64,000 bases of DNA from Novosphingobium sp. (GCF_025351285.1 NZ_JANXWG010000053.1:1-64000), one strand, 5' to 3'; counted from the first letter of the stretch, positions 17,875-30,090 are shown. Notes: generated by a model from the sequence alone, not told the origin. A program made the numbers and translations.

Positions 17875-20363
17875 GCCAAAAAGCTCGGCGTCGCGTCGGT
17901 TTCGGCCTTCTCGAATTGCAGAAAGTATCGCGCCGAAATCGCATCGGACAGCGACAGAAGCCGGGTTTCGACTTCGCGCAATTGCGCTTCGTCGAAGGTG
18001 TCGGCGGTCATGCTCCGCAGCGGCGCGAGCACGGCGCGGGCTTCGCGCAGCGGGCGTTCGGGCACGTTGTCCTCGATCAGCGCGGGCAGCGCGGCGATGT
18101 GCGCTTCGATGCATTGCACCTGGAACACCAGGCTGCGCGGATTGTCGGGATCGAGCAACACCAGATCGAGCACCGGATCGCGCCACGGCCCGGTCAGGTA
18201 GCGCGAGCGATAGACGATCTGGCTGTCGCACAGATCCAGCAGCACGTTGAGCGCATCGGGACCGGCGTTTCCGGCACTCGCACTGCCCAGCAGTTGCCGC
18301 GCGATCCGGCAGATCGACAGCGCGCGTTCGATCCGCCGCCCGGTATCGAGGAAGCACCACGCCGGGCTGCGCACCATGTTCTCCGAAACCAGCCCGGCCA
18401 GCGCGTTGAAATGTTCGAGCAGGTCCTTGGCCAGCTTGAGCGTGGCGCGCGCATCCTCGGGCCGGGTATCGGCCATCGGCCGGCTCACGATCCGCCAGAA
18501 ATCGCGCGCGAACCGATCGCGCAGCGAGAGGCCCACGCGCTGGCTGTTGCGGACCAGTGCTGCCACGCCGCCGGGCAGCTTGAGATCGGACATCGCGCTC
18601 GCGCAGATTTCGGGCACTTTCGCCCGCGCGGTTCGCGCCGAAATCGCGCCCCACGTCACCAGCAGTTGCACCAGCCGTTTCTTGACCGCGGGATCGTTGC
18701 CCGAACCGTTGTCGACATCGAGCGACTGGCCCAGCAGCGCGCGCAGCACACGCACGGTCACTTCGGCGCGTTCGTTGTAACGGCCGAACCAGTAGAGGTT
18801 GTCCGCCGCCTGGCTGGAAAGGATGCCGCCGCCACGCCGGATCGGCGGGCTGTCGCCCAGCGTGGTGGTGCGGTGATGCGCCAGTTCGCGATCGTCGACC
18901 ACGCAGACATCGGCCGAAAGATCGCCTTCGCCCATCAGCGAGGTGCGCAATTCGCCGGTGGACGAAAGCCGCCCGAACCCGCCGGGCATCACTTGCCACA
19001 TCCCGTCCGCCCCGCGCGCCACAAATGCGCGCAGGGTGAAGGGACGCGGCACGATCTGCTCGCCGATCATCGCCGGCGTGGTCGAAAGGTGGACGATTTC
19101 CTGCCCGCAATAGTCCATCGGCCGCCGCGCCATTGCTTCGAACAGGCGTTCGCGCGCCGCACCGGACAGTTCGGCGCCGACCACGGCGGCGGTCATCGGG
19201 TTGGTGCCGTCGATGCCTTCGACCGGCGCGCCGTGTGCGGGGGTGATCACCAGTTCATCGAAGCGGCGGCGCACCTCCTCGGCCTCGCCGCGCTGGCCGC
19301 ACCACCAGGTGGCGATGTTGGGCAGGAGCGGTTCCTGGCCCAGTGCGACCCGGCACAGCCTTGGCATGAACGCCGCAAACGCGGTCGATTCGAGCACTTC
19401 CACGCCCGGCCAGTTGGCCACTTCCAGCGCGCCTTGCGAAAACGCGTCGAACACGTCGGGCACGCCGATGGCAGAGCGCGAATCGAAGTTCAGCGGATCG
19501 AGCGCGTCGGTCGCGATCCAGCGCCACAGCGCATCGATGCGCTTGGGTCCGGCGATCGTGCGCACGTAAAGCCGTCCGTCGCTGACGGTAAGGTCGCGTC
19601 CTTCGACCAGCGGAAACCCCAGATACCGCGCCAGATGCGCCTGTTCGGGGTACGACTGGTTGTAGTGCCCCGCGGTCAGCAGCGCGATTCGCGGGGTGTC
19701 GCGCAGGCAATCGCGCGCAATACCGGCCCGCATCTGTGCGAAGAATTCGGCCAGCCGCCGCACGTTGATGTCCGACAGCAACGATCCCGTCGCGCGCGAC
19801 AGCGCCAGCCGGTTTTCCAACGCGTGGCCGATGCCCGTCGCCAGCCGCAGCCGGTCGGCCAGCACGCGCCATTGCCCGCGCGGGCCCCGCGCCAGATCGA
19901 CCGCATAGACGTGGATGTAATGGTCCTCACGCGGGGGAACGCCCACCATCTTGCGTGCAAAATAGCGGCTGCCGGCTACCACCGCAGCGGGCAGGTGGCC
20001 GCCGCTGATCAGCGTTTGTGCGCCGTAGATATCGGCGGCAACGTGTTCGAGCAGTTCGGCGCGCTGGATCAGGCCGCGTTCGATCCCAGCCCATTCCTCG
20101 GCGCCGATGATCAGCGGCAGCGGGCTGAGCGGCCATGCGCGCTCCTCCTCGTCCTTGGCCATGCGGAAGGTCATGCCCAGATCCTGGATCTGCCGCCCGA
20201 GCTGGTCCTGGATCGATCCCGCCTTGCCTCCCGACAGCGCGGCCAGCCCGCTCGCCATCGCCTGCCACTTGTCGGTGACAGACGGACTGGCCGAACGGAA
20301 CAGGTCGCCGGTTCCGGCTTCGGCCTGGTACTGGTCGAAGCCGCCCGCGAAGCGTTCAAGCAA
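17871..20363 (-). CDS. Circularly permuted type 2 ATP-grasp protein fused to alpha-E domain
   Basis: AALSGGKAGSIQDQLGRQIQDLGMTFRM, EEWAGIERGLIQRAELLEHVAADIYG, DRLRLATGIGHALENR (cpATP-grasp); C-terminal ILSSQAADNLYWFGRYNERAEVTVRVLRALLGQ (alpha-E). Overlaps transglutaminase by ATGA. Confidence 0.93.
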   Translation of the reverse strand: MLERFAGGFDQYQAEAGTGDLFRSASPSVTDKWQAMASGLAALSGGKAGSIQDQLGRQIQDLGMTFRMAKDEEERAWPLSPLPLIIGAEEWAGIERGLIQRAELLEHVAADIYGAQTLISGGHLPAAVVAGSRYFARKMVGVPPREDHYIHVYAVDLARGPRGQWRVLADRLRLATGIGHALENRLALSRATGSLLSDINVRRLAEFFAQMRAGIARDCLRDTPRIALLTAGHYNQSYPEQAHLARYLGFPLVEGRDLTVSDGRLYVRTIAGPKRIDALWRWIATDALDPLNFDSRSAIGVPDVFDAFSQGALEVANWPGVEVLESTAFAAFMPRLCRVALGQEPLLPNIATWWCGQRGEAEEVRRRFDELVITPAHGAPVEGIDGTNPMTAAVVGAELSGAARERLFEAMARRPMDYCGQEIVHLSTTPAMIGEQIVPRPFTLRAFVARGADGMWQVMPGGFGRLSSTGELRTSLMGEGDLSADVCVVDDRELAHHRTTTLGDSPPIRRGGGILSSQAADNLYWFGRYNERAEVTVRVLRALLGQSLDVDNGSGNDPAVKKRLVQLLVTWGAISARTARAKVPEICASAMSDLKLPGGVAALVRNSQRVGLSLRDRFARDFWRIVSRPMADTRPEDARATLKLAKDLLEHFNALAGLVSENMVRSPAWCFLDTGRRIERALSICRIARQLLGSASAGNAGPDALNVLLDLCDSQIVYRSRYLTGPWRDPVLDLVLLDPDNPRSLVFQVQCIEAHIAALPALIEDNVPERPLREARAVLAPLRSMTADTFDEAQLREVETRLLSLSDAISARYFLQFEKAETDATPSFLA

Positions 20364-20452
20364 GGATGCTGCGGCGGTCAGAGGTCAACCCCTGCCGCTT
20401 CAGCGCTCAACGCGCCGTCGATGCTTGCAAACCCCCTCACGAAGCCCCCACT

Positions 20453-23400
20453 TCAAACCGTGCGCCTCAGATCGAGCGTCATCGGAAACTCCCTGGCGAT
20501 CTCGTCTGGCGGGATCACCTGCGACCCCGGGGAATGGCCAAAGGCGACGAACCGCGCCTTGCGCCGCGATTCGGCCTCGAAAGCATTGACCGGGACCACG
20601 TCATAGGATCGTCCGCCCGGATGCGCCACATGATAGACGCATCCGCCCAGCGATCGATCGTTCCAGGTGTCGAGAATGTCGAACGTGAGCGGCGCGTGGG
20701 CTTTCATCATCGGGTGCAGGCAATTGGCCGCGCCCCACGCTTTATATCGCACCCCGCCGACGCCTTCACCGGGCACGCCGGTTGAGGTGAGCGGAACCCG
20801 CCGGCCGTTGCACGCGATTACATGACGGCCGGGGACGAGCCCCGTCGCACGCACCTGCAAGCGTTCGGTCGAGCTGTCGACATAGCGAACCGTCCCGCCG
20901 ATCGCGCCGGTTTCACCCAGCACGTTCCACGGTTCGAGCGCGTGGCTGATTTCCAGCGTGACCCCGCCGCCCTCGACATTGCCGTGGATCGGGAAACGGA
21001 ACTGCCGCTGCGCCTCGAACCACACCGGGTCGAAATCATAGCCCGCCGCGCGCAAGTCATCGAGCACGCCGAGGAAATCGGCCCACACGAACTGCGGCAG
21101 CATGAAGCGGTCGTGGAGCGCGGTGCCCCAGCGGACCAGTCCACCCGAAAGCGGCTTGGCCCAGAACATCGCGGTCATCGCGCGCAACAGCAGTTGCTGG
21201 GCGAGCGACATCCGCGCGTCCGGTGGCATCTCGAACCCGCGGAATTCGACGAGGCCGAGCCGCCCGGTCGGCCCGTCGGGGCTGAACAGCTTGTCGATGC
21301 AGATTTCGGTGCGGTGGGTGTTGCCGGTCACGTCCACCAGCAGGTTGCGGAACAGCCGATCGACCACCCACGGCGCGACGTGCTCGCCATTGGTCGGCAC
21401 CTGGCTGAGCGCGATTTCCAGCTCGTAGAGGCTGTCGTGCCGCGCTTCGTCGATCCGCGGCGCCTGGCTCGTCGGGCCGATGAACAGCCCCGAGAACAAG
21501 TAGCTCAGCGACGGATGCCGCTGCCAGTAGATCACGAAGCTCTTGAGCAGGTCCGCGCGGCGTATGAACGGCGAATCGAGCAGCTTGCCCCCGCCCAGCA
21601 CGATGTGGTTGCCCCCACCGGTGCCGATCGAGCGCCCGTCGACCATGAACTTGTCGGCGGTCAGCCTCAGTTCGAAGGCTTCGGCGTAAAGCGTCTCGGT
21701 GATATTCACCGCTTCGCGCCACGAATGCGCGGGCTGGATGTTGACCTCGATCACGCCCGGATCGGGGGTGATCTTGAGCAGCACCATGCGCGGATCGGGC
21801 GGGGGAGGGTAGCCCTCGATCCGCACCGGAATCCGCGCTTCCTCGGCCATGCGTTCCACGGCGGCGATCAGTTCGAGCCAGTCCTCGAACGCCTCGACCG
21901 GCGGGATGAACACCGACAGGTAGCCGTCGTGCGGCTCGACCGCGATCGCGGTCCGCACCGCGCCCTCGATGATGCGCTGCTCGACCCGATCCTGCGCCGC
22001 GCCATCGGGGCCTTCGACCGAAACCGAACGCTGTTCTTTTTCGACCCCAGCCTTCTCGACTTCTGCCTCACGCACCTGGTGCCCGGCTTCGACCGCCTGA
22101 GTGCGATAATCGCTCAACGGCTCGCGCGGTTCGGTGCTGTCGCGCGGGTGGATGTATGGATAATCCGAGGGCGGCACGAATGGCAGCGAGCCCAGCGGCA
22201 GCCGGTAGCCCAGCGCCGAATCGCCCGGCACCGCGAACAGCGCGCCGCGCCGCACTTGCCATTTTTCGCTTTTCCAGCGCGAGGCCTTGCTCGGCGCCGA
22301 ATTCCACCGCTGCACCGGCAGCACATAGCCGACCGGCTTCGACAGCCCGCGCTGGAACGTGCGCATGAAACGCGCGCGCGTTTCGGGATCATCGAGAGCG
22401 GGATCGAACGGCGAGGTATTCTCGGGAAGGTCGGCCTCCTTGACGATCCACGTCACCGCATCTTCGTACACCGGCTGGACGAACTCGCCGTCGATGCCGA
22501 GCAGGTGCGCGGTCTTGTCGAGGAATTCAGCCGCAACGCTGGCGTCGAGCGTGGCTTCCGCCACTTTGCCCGGCACCGGATCGGCCGCGATCAGGCTGGC
22601 ATCGCGCCAGACCGGCACCCCGTCGTTGCGCCAGTACAGCGCATAACCCCAGCGCGGCAGGCTTTCGCCCGGATACCATTTGCCCTGGCCGTGGTGGAGC
22701 AGCGATCCGGGCGCGAACTTGTCGCGCAAGCGGCGGATCAGCTTGTCGGCATAACTGGCCTTGGTCGGGCCGACCGCGCCGCCGTTCCATTCATCGGCAT
22801 CGAAATCGCCATCGGCGATGAAGGTCGGCTCGCCGCCCATCGTCAGCCGCACATCCTGCGCCACGAGATCGGCATCGACCTTGTCGCCCAAGGCCATCAG
22901 CCCGGCCCAGCGGCCTTCGGTGAACGGCGCGGTGATGCGGACGGCTTCGGCGATCCGCGCGACGCTCATCTCGAAGTGGAAATCGACCTCGGCGGGTTCG
23001 GCATTGCCCGAGATCGGCGCGGCCGAGCGGTAATGCGGCGTCGCGGCGAGCGGGATATGACCCTCGTCGGCGAACAGGCCGGAGGTGGGATCGAGCCCGA
23101 CCCAGCCCGCGCCGGGCAGGTACACTTCGGTCCACGCATGAAGATCGGTGAAGTCCGCTTCCGGCCCCTTGGGCCCTTCGCGCGGGGTCACGTCGGACTT
23201 CATCTGGATCAGGTAGCCCGAGACGAAGCGCGAGGCGAAACCCAGCGCGCGCAGCAATTGCACTTGCAGCCAGGCGCTGTCGCGGCACGATCCGGAACCC
23301 AGGCTCAGCGTGTCCTCGGGCGGCTGCACGCCCGGTTCCATGCGGATCACATAGGAAATGCGCTGTTCGAGCGCGTGGTTGAGCGCGACCAGGAAATCGA

Positions 23401-23821
23401 TCGTGCGGCCGGTGCGCCCGGTGAATTCCTGCACCATCGCATCGAACAGCGGGCCGTGATGTTCCAGCTCGTAATAGGGTTCGAGTTCGTCCTTCAGCGC
23501 CGCGTCGTAGAGGCAGGGCATCTCCTCGGCATCGGGCTCGACGAAGAAATCGAACGGGTTGAGCACCGCCAGGTCGGCGAGCAGATCGACCTCGATCGAG
23601 AAGTGATCGACCGGATCGGGAAACACGATTCGCGCCAGCCAGTTGCCGTGCGGGTCCTGCTGCCAATTGAGGAAGTGGTTGGCCGGCGAGATCTTCAAGG
23701 AGTAGTTGGGCACCGCCGTGCGGCTGTGCGGCGCCGGGCGCAGCCGCACCACTTGCGGGCCAAGCCGGATCGGGCGGCTGTAACGATAGCGGGTGAGGTG
23801 GTGCAAAGCGGCTGTAATCAT
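20453..23821 (-). CDS. Large transglutaminase + DUF2126 protein
   Basis: N-terminal [61 protein letters not shown]-terminal DUF2126: [33 protein letters not shown]. Confidence 0.93.
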   Translation of the reverse strand: MITAALHHLTRYRYSRPIRLGPQVVRLRPAPHSRTAVPNYSLKISPANHFLNWQQDPHGNWLARIVFPDPVDHFSIEVDLLADLAVLNPFDFFVEPDAEEMPCLYDAALKDELEPYYELEHHGPLFDAMVQEFTGRTGRTIDFLVALNHALEQRISYVIRMEPGVQPPEDTLSLGSGSCRDSAWLQVQLLRALGFASRFVSGYLIQMKSDVTPREGPKGPEADFTDLHAWTEVYLPGAGWVGLDPTSGLFADEGHIPLAATPHYRSAAPISGNAEPAEVDFHFEMSVARIAEAVRITAPFTEGRWAGLMALGDKVDADLVAQDVRLTMGGEPTFIADGDFDADEWNGGAVGPTKASYADKLIRRLRDKFAPGSLLHHGQGKWYPGESLPRWGYALYWRNDGVPVWRDASLIAADPVPGKVAEATLDASVAAEFLDKTAHLLGIDGEFVQPVYEDAVTWIVKEADLPENTSPFDPALDDPETRARFMRTFQRGLSKPVGYVLPVQRWNSAPSKASRWKSEKWQVRRGALFAVPGDSALGYRLPLGSLPFVPPSDYPYIHPRDSTEPREPLSDYRTQAVEAGHQVREAEVEKAGVEKEQRSVSVEGPDGAAQDRVEQRIIEGAVRTAIAVEPHDGYLSVFIPPVEAFEDWLELIAAVERMAEEARIPVRIEGYPPPPDPRMVLLKITPDPGVIEVNIQPAHSWREAVNITETLYAEAFELRLTADKFMVDGRSIGTGGGNHIVLGGGKLLDSPFIRRADLLKSFVIYWQRHPSLSYLFSGLFIGPTSQAPRIDEARHDSLYELEIALSQVPTNGEHVAPWVVDRLFRNLLVDVTGNTHRTEICIDKLFSPDGPTGRLGLVEFRGFEMPPDARMSLAQQLLLRAMTAMFWAKPLSGGLVRWGTALHDRFMLPQFVWADFLGVLDDLRAAGYDFDPVWFEAQRQFRFPIHGNVEGGGVTLEISHALEPWNVLGETGAIGGTVRYVDSSTERLQVRATGLVPGRHVIACNGRRVPLTSTGVPGEGVGGVRYKAWGAANCLHPMMKAHAPLTFDILDTWNDRSLGGCVYHVAHPGGRSYDVVPVNAFEAESRRKARFVAFGHSPGSQVIPPDEIAREFPMTLDLRRTV

Positions 23822-24116
23822 TGCCGCCATTCTTGCGCCTAACCATGTTGCGCCGCAACAACGATTCGTCGGGCCCGGTCACGATTTGCAAGATTGTGAC
23901 GCGATCGGGCCGCATGGCACGCGAAACCGTGGCCCGGAGGGTGCTCTGCATGCGTATTCCGTGCGTGATGGGTGCATTTGCCCGCACTCGGCGCTTGCCG
24001 TCACCGCCGGTGTGCCATACCCGTTGGGACGGAGCAGGATCGCCGAACAGGACCCGCCGCGGCGGCTTGCCTTATGCACGCCGTCGATCGAGCCACCGCA
24101 GTTTGGAGCCGCCTCG

Positions 24117-26630
24117 ATGCCGACAGACCGCAGCCAGCCACAGCCGACACCCCAGGCTTCCACCGCACCCGAACTCGCCGCCGTACCCAGATTTCGGGCA
24201 AGCGCCATCAACCCGCGCGTGACCGAGATCGACGATCGCATCATCGACGTGTTGCGCCATCGCATCGGCAAGGACGAACGCGCCGCGCGCCCGCACGACT
24301 GGTTCACCGCCACCGTGCTGGCGCTGCGCGACGACGTGGTCGACCGCTGGATCGAATCCACCCGCGCCACTTACGACAGCGGCGCCAAACGCGTCTATTA
24401 TCTCAGCCTGGAATTCCTGATCGGGCGGCTGCTGCGCGATGCGCTATCGAACATGGGGCTGACCCGCGAGATGGAAGCGGCACTGCGCGCGCACGGGCTG
24501 GACCTGGCTGCGCTGGAGGAACTCGAACCCGATGCCGCACTGGGCAATGGCGGTCTTGGCCGGCTGGCGGCGTGCTTCATGGAAAGCCTGGCGAGCCTGG
24601 GCATCCCGGCTTACGGTTACGGCATCCGCTATGTGAACGGCATGTTCCGCCAGCGGATCGACGATGGCTGGCAAGTCGAATTGCCCGAAACCTGGCTGTC
24701 GCACGGCAACCCTTGGGAATTCCCGCGGCGCGAAAGCGCGTATCGCATCGGCTTCGGCGGTGAAGTGACCGGCGGCGGCGATCAGGGCGGCGAAGGTGTC
24801 GCGTGGAAGCCGGCCGAGGAGGTCGAGGCCACGGCTGTCGACACCCCCGTCATCGGCTGGCGCGGCAAGCGGATCAACACGCTGCGGTTGTGGAAGGCCA
24901 ATGCGGTCGATCCGATCCGGCTCGATGCGTTCAACGCCGGCGATCACATGGGCGCGCTGGCCGACAAGGTCCGCGCCGAAAGCCTGGTGCGCGTGCTTTA
25001 TCCTGCGGATTCAACCGCGGCGGGACAGGAACTGCGGCTGCGGCAGGAATATTTCTTCACCTCGGCATCGATCCAGGACATCCTGCGGCGCCACGTCCAG
25101 TACCACGGCGATGTGCGCACGCTGCCCGACAAGGCCGCGATCCAGCTTAACGACACGCACCCCGCAGTGGGCGTGGCCGAACTGATCCGGCTGTTGGTCG
25201 ATGTCCACGGGCTGGAATTCGACGAGGGGTGGGACGTCGCCAGGCGCACCTTCGGCTATACCAACCACACGCTGTTGCCCGAAGCGCTCGAATCGTGGCC
25301 CTTGCCGCTGTTCGAACGGCTGCTGCCGCGCCACATGCAGATCGTTTACGCGATCAACAGCCGCGTGTTGCGCGAAGCGCACAAGAACGGGCTGGGCAGC
25401 GATTCCATCGCGGCGATCTCGCTGATCGACGAGGGCGGGGACCGCCGCGTGCGCATGGCCAACCTGGCATTCGTCGGCGCGCACAGCGTCAACGGCGTGG
25501 CCGCGCTGCACACCGAACTGATGAAAAGCACCGTCTTTTCAGACCTTCACAAGCTGTACCCGACACGGATCAACAACAAGACCAACGGCGTCACCCCGCG
25601 TCGCTGGTTGCAGCAGTGCAATCCGGGGCTGACATCGCTGCTCAAGGACGCGATCGGCGATGCGTTCCTTGACGATACCGACAGATTGAGCGATCTCAAT
25701 CGCTTGGCCGACGATGCTCAACTGGGTGAGAGGATTTCCGAGGTCAAGCGCGCCAACAAGATCGCGCTCGCCACGCATATCAAAGACCTGGTCGGCATCC
25801 GGCTCAACCCCGATGCGCTGTTCGATGTGCAGATCAAGCGCATCCACGAATACAAGCGCCAGTTGCTCAACCTGATCGAGACCGTCGCACTGTACGATCA
25901 GATCCGCAGCCACCCCGAAAAGGACTGGGTGCCGCGCGTGAAAATCTTCGGCGGCAAGGCCGCGCCAAGCTATCACAACGCTAAGCTGATCATCAAACTT
26001 GCCAATGACATAGCGCGCAGAGTTAACAGCGATCCTTCGGTCGGTGGGCTGCTCAAGGTGGTCTATGTGCCCAATTACAACGTGACGCTGGCCGAACGGA
26101 TCATTCCCGCGGCCGACTTGTCCGAACAGATCAGCACCGCGGGCATGGAAGCTTCGGGCACCGGCAACATGAAGTTCGCGTTGAATGGCGCGCTGACGAT
26201 CGGCACGCTCGATGGGGCCAACATCGAGATCAAGGACCACGTTGGCGATCCCAATATCGTGATCTTCGGGCTGACCGCCGACGAAGTGGCGGCCAAGCGC
26301 GCCGATGGCTACAACCCGCGCGAAGTGATCGAGCAGTCGCGCGAATTGCAGCAGGCGATGTCGGCGATCGCTTCCGGGGTGTTCTCACCCGACGATCCGC
26401 ACCGCTACACCGACCTGATGAACGGCATCTACGACCACGACTGGTTCATGGTCGCCGCCGATTTCGACACATACCACGCCGCGCAGCGCGGGGTCGATCG
26501 GCGCTGGGAAAATCAGGCCGCCTGGCGCGCCTCGGCCATCCGCAACATCGCCAACGTCGGCTGGTTCTCGTCCGATCGCACAATCGGCGAATATGCGCGT
26601 GACATCTGGGGAGTTTCCCCCGCTCCATGA
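24117..26630 (+). CDS. glgP: Glycogen/starch/alpha-glucan phosphorylase
   Basis: RVYYLSLEFLIGRLLRDALSNMGL, NGGLGRLAACFMESLASLGIPAYGYGIRY, KRIHEYKRQLLNLI, EASGTGNMKFALNGALTIGTLDGANIEI. Confidence 0.96.
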   Translation: MPTDRSQPQPTPQASTAPELAAVPRFRASAINPRVTEIDDRIIDVLRHRIGKDERAARPHDWFTATVLALRDDVVDRWIESTRATYDSGAKRVYYLSLEFLIGRLLRDALSNMGLTREMEAALRAHGLDLAALEELEPDAALGNGGLGRLAACFMESLASLGIPAYGYGIRYVNGMFRQRIDDGWQVELPETWLSHGNPWEFPRRESAYRIGFGGEVTGGGDQGGEGVAWKPAEEVEATAVDTPVIGWRGKRINTLRLWKANAVDPIRLDAFNAGDHMGALADKVRAESLVRVLYPADSTAAGQELRLRQEYFFTSASIQDILRRHVQYHGDVRTLPDKAAIQLNDTHPAVGVAELIRLLVDVHGLEFDEGWDVARRTFGYTNHTLLPEALESWPLPLFERLLPRHMQIVYAINSRVLREAHKNGLGSDSIAAISLIDEGGDRRVRMANLAFVGAHSVNGVAALHTELMKSTVFSDLHKLYPTRINNKTNGVTPRRWLQQCNPGLTSLLKDAIGDAFLDDTDRLSDLNRLADDAQLGERISEVKRANKIALATHIKDLVGIRLNPDALFDVQIKRIHEYKRQLLNLIETVALYDQIRSHPEKDWVPRVKIFGGKAAPSYHNAKLIIKLANDIARRVNSDPSVGGLLKVVYVPNYNVTLAERIIPAADLSEQISTAGMEASGTGNMKFALNGALTIGTLDGANIEIKDHVGDPNIVIFGLTADEVAAKRADGYNPREVIEQSRELQQAMSAIASGVFSPDDPHRYTDLMNGIYDHDWFMVAADFDTYHAAQRGVDRRWENQAAWRASAIRNIANVGWFSSDRTIGEYARDIWGVSPAP

Positions 26631-26640
26631 AGCCGTTTTA

Positions 26641-28812
26641 ATGAAACCCGGCCCGTCCGCCATATCCGCCTTGCTGGACGGGACTCATGCCGATCCGTTT
26701 TCGCTTTTGGGCATCCATGAAGGCCCACAAGGCGGCTTTGCGCGCGCGGTGCTGCCGGGGGCGGAGCGAGTGGAAGCGTTCGACCTGGCCGGCAAGTCGC
26801 TCAGCATTCTGGCTTGCGTGCACGACGGTGGGTTGTTCGAGGGCAAAGTCAGCAGCGGACCGCAACCAGTGCGCTACCACTGCCGCGCGGGCACACACGA
26901 ATGGCTAGTGACCGACCCTTACAGCTTCGCGCCGGTGCTCGGCCCGATCGATGATTTCCTGATCGCGCAAGGCACCCACCTAAGACTGTTCGACAAGATG
27001 GGCGCGCATCTGATTGAACATCAAGGCGTATCCGGCGTGCACTTCGCAGTCTGGGCGCCCAATGCGCGGCTGGTCAGCCTGCTGGGCGATTTCAACGACT
27101 GGGACCATCGCCGCCACCCGATGCGACGCCGCGCAGATATCGGCGTGTGGGAAGTGTTTATCCCCGAGATCGGCCTTGGCCGCGGCTACAAGTACCGCAT
27201 CGTTGCCGACGACGGCACGGTGCAACCACTCAAGGCCGATCCTTACGCCTTCGCTGCTGAGCTACGCCCCGCCACCGCCTCTATTGTCGCCGATCCTCGC
27301 AAGGCCGATTGGGGCGACGAGGCCCACCGCGCCTATTGGGCCTCGGTCGATCCACGCCGACAGCCGATTTCTATCTACGAAGTCCACCCCGGATCGTGGC
27401 AGCGCGACGACAACGGCTGGTTCCTGACCTGGGACGCGATGGCGGAACGGCTTATCCCCTACGTGGTGGATATGGGCTTCACCCACATCGAATTCCTGCC
27501 CGTTTCCGAACATCCGTACGATCCAAGCTGGGGATATCAGGCGACCGGGCTTTACGCTCCTTCGGCGCGGTTCGGCGATGCGCTGGGCTTCGCGCGCTTC
27601 GTCGATGGCGCGCACCGCGCCGGGATCGGCGTGCTGATCGACTGGGTGCCCGCGCACTTCCCGACCGACGCCTTCGGGCTCGCGCATTTCGACGGCACCG
27701 CGCTGTATGAACACGCCGATCCGCGCCTTGGCTTCCACCCCGACTGGAACACCGCGATCTACAATTTCGGCCGGCGCGAGGTCGAAAGCTTCCTCGTCAA
27801 CAACGCGCTGTTCTGGGCCGAACGCTACCATGTCGATGGCTTGCGCGTCGATGCAGTCGCCTCGATGCTCTACCGCGATTACAGCCGCAAGGCCGGCGAA
27901 TGGATCCCCAACGAGCAGGGCGGGCGCGAAAACTGGGAGGCGGTGAACTTCCTGCGCGCGATGAACGCAGCGGTCTATGCCAGCCACCCAGGCGTGATGA
28001 CGATCGCCGAGGAATCGACTTCGTGGCCCGGCGTCACGCTGCCCACCGACACGGCCAAGACCAGTCTCGGCTTCGGGTTCAAGTGGAACATGGGCTTCAT
28101 GCACGACACGCTGAAGTACATGGCGCGCGAACCCGCGCACCGGCGGTTCCATCACGACGAGATCACCTTCGGCCTCGTCTATGCCTTTGCCGAGAACTTC
28201 GTGCTGCCGCTGAGCCATGACGAGGTGGTCCACGGCAAGGGCTCGCTGCTGAACAAGATGAGCGGCGATCAATGGCAGAAATTCGCCACTTTGCGCGCCT
28301 ATTACGCCATGATGTGGGGCTATCCGGGCAAGAAGCTGCTGTTCATGGGGCAGGAGTTTGCGCAGCAGCGTGAATGGAGCGAGGAGCGCGCGCTCGATTG
28401 GGACCTGCTCGATGCGCCCCAAGTATCCAACCGCCACGCCGGGGTTCGCAGCTTCGTGCGCGATCTCAACCGGCTCTACCGCGCCACTCCTGCGCTTCAC
28501 GCGCGCGATTGCGAGGCCGAGGGGTTCGCATGGCTGATCGTGGATGACGCCGCCAACTCGGTGTTCGCCTGGTTGCGCAAGGCGCCCGACGCCAACCCGG
28601 TGATGATCGTGAGCAACATGACCCCGGTCCAGCGCGATTTCTACCGCGTGCCGCTGCCGCATGACGGGGTGTGGCGCGAAGTTCTGAACAGCGATGCCGC
28701 AATCTACGGCGGCAGCGGCACGGGCAATCTCGGGCAAGTCACCGCCAGCGGCGGCGAGGCCGAGATGGTGCTGCCGGGGCTGTCCACGATGATGTTCGAA
28801 TATCAACGATAA
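26641..28812 (+). CDS. glgB: 1,4-alpha-glucan branching enzyme
   Basis: GVHFAVWAPNARLVSLLGDFNDWDHRRHPM; HIEFLPVSEHPYDPSWGYQATGLYAPSARFG; DGLRVDAVASMLYRDYSRKAGEWIPN. Confidence 0.96.
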   Translation: MKPGPSAISALLDGTHADPFSLLGIHEGPQGGFARAVLPGAERVEAFDLAGKSLSILACVHDGGLFEGKVSSGPQPVRYHCRAGTHEWLVTDPYSFAPVLGPIDDFLIAQGTHLRLFDKMGAHLIEHQGVSGVHFAVWAPNARLVSLLGDFNDWDHRRHPMRRRADIGVWEVFIPEIGLGRGYKYRIVADDGTVQPLKADPYAFAAELRPATASIVADPRKADWGDEAHRAYWASVDPRRQPISIYEVHPGSWQRDDNGWFLTWDAMAERLIPYVVDMGFTHIEFLPVSEHPYDPSWGYQATGLYAPSARFGDALGFARFVDGAHRAGIGVLIDWVPAHFPTDAFGLAHFDGTALYEHADPRLGFHPDWNTAIYNFGRREVESFLVNNALFWAERYHVDGLRVDAVASMLYRDYSRKAGEWIPNEQGGRENWEAVNFLRAMNAAVYASHPGVMTIAEESTSWPGVTLPTDTAKTSLGFGFKWNMGFMHDTLKYMAREPAHRRFHHDEITFGLVYAFAENFVLPLSHDEVVHGKGSLLNKMSGDQWQKFATLRAYYAMMWGYPGKKLLFMGQEFAQQREWSEERALDWDLLDAPQVSNRHAGVRSFVRDLNRLYRATPALHARDCEAEGFAWLIVDDAANSVFAWLRKAPDANPVMIVSNMTPVQRDFYRVPLPHDGVWREVLNSDAAIYGGSGTGNLGQVTASGGEAEMVLPGLSTMMFEYQR

Positions 28813-28833
28813 CAAGGGGCGAGGGACGGGCAA

Positions 28834-30090
28834 ATGGAGACAAGACGAGCATCCCCACTGGCGCGCGATGCGATGGCTTATGTGCTGGCGGGCGGGCGCG
28901 GCAGCCGCCTGATGGAACTGACCGACCGCCGCGCCAAGCCCGCGGTCTATTTCGGCGGCATGAGCCGGATCGTGGATTTCGCGCTGTCGAACGCAATCAA
29001 TTCGGGCATCCGCCGGATCGGCGTAGCCACGCAGTACAAGGCGCATTCGCTGATCCGTCACATGCAGCGCGCGTGGAACTTCATGCGGCCGGAACGCAAC
29101 GAAAGCTTCGATATCCTGCCCGCCAGCCAGCGCATCGATGAATTGCACTGGTATGAAGGCACGGCCGATGCGGTGTTCCAGAACATCGACATCATCGAAA
29201 GCCATGCGCCCAAGTACATGGTCATCCTCGCGGGGGATCACATCTACAAGATGGACTACGAATTGATGCTGCAGCAGCACGTCGATTCGGGGGCAGACGT
29301 CACGATCGGCTGTCTGGTGGTGCCGCGCGAGGAGGCCAAAGGCTTCGGCGTGATGGCGGTGGACGCGGCGGGCACGATCACGCAGTTCGTGGAAAAGCCC
29401 AAGGACCCACCCGGAATTCCCGGCGATCCCGATCATTCGCTCGCATCGATGGGTATCTACGTGTTTGAAACCGCATTTCTGTTCGAGGAACTGCGGCGCG
29501 ACGCGGCCGATCCCAATTCCAGCCGCGATTTCGGTGGCGATATCATCCCGCACATCGTCAAGCACGGCAAGGCGGTGGCGCATCGCTTTACCCAAAGCTG
29601 CATCCGCGCGGCCGAGGAAATCGAGGAATACTGGCGCGACGTCGGTACGCTCGACGCCTATTTCGAAGCCAATCTCGACCTGACCGACGTGGTGCCCAAG
29701 CTCAACCTGTATGATCGCGACTGGCCGATCTGGACCGACCAGATCGTCGCGGCGCCGGCCAAGTTCGTCCACGACGAGGAAGGCCGGCGCGGCCAGGCGA
29801 TCAGTTCGCTGATCAGCCAAGATTGCATCGTCTCGGGATCGCTGGCGCGGCGCAGCCTGCTGTTCACCGGGGTCAAGATGGGCAGCTTCTCCAGCGTCGA
29901 TGAAGGCGTGATCCTGCCTTACTGCAACATCGGCCGCAACGCGCGGTTGTCGAAGGTGATCATCGATTCGGGCGTGCGCATTCCCGAAGGTCTGGTGGTG
30001 GGCGAAGACCCCAAACTCGACGCACGCCGCTTCCGCCGCACCGACAAGGGCGTGTGCCTGATCACCAGGGACATGATCGACAAGCTGTGA
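28834..30090 (+). CDS. glgC: Glucose-1-phosphate adenylyltransferase
   Basis: [62 protein letters not shown]. Confidence 0.96.
   Translation: METRRASPLARDAMAYVLAGGRGSRLMELTDRRAKPAVYFGGMSRIVDFALSNAINSGIRRIGVATQYKAHSLIRHMQRAWNFMRPERNESFDILPASQRIDELHWYEGTADAVFQNIDIIESHAPKYMVILAGDHIYKMDYELMLQQHVDSGADVTIGCLVVPREEAKGFGVMAVDAAGTITQFVEKPKDPPGIPGDPDHSLASMGIYVFETAFLFEELRRDAADPNSSRDFGGDIIPHIVKHGKAVAHRFTQSCIRAAEEIEEYWRDVGTLDAYFEANLDLTDVVPKLNLYDRDWPIWTDQIVAAPAKFVHDEEGRRGQAISSLISQDCIVSGSLARRSLLFTGVKMGSFSSVDEGVILPYCNIGRNARLSKVIIDSGVRIPEGLVVGEDPKLDARRFRRTDKGVCLITRDMIDKL

Noticed and set aside
16948-19110. 720-aa ORF as a fusion transglutaminase
   Set aside because: The upstream part is an alternative frame of the cpATP-grasp/alpha-E gene; MIYDVSHRTTVTYATVV at 17874 with ATGA overlap is the natural start.
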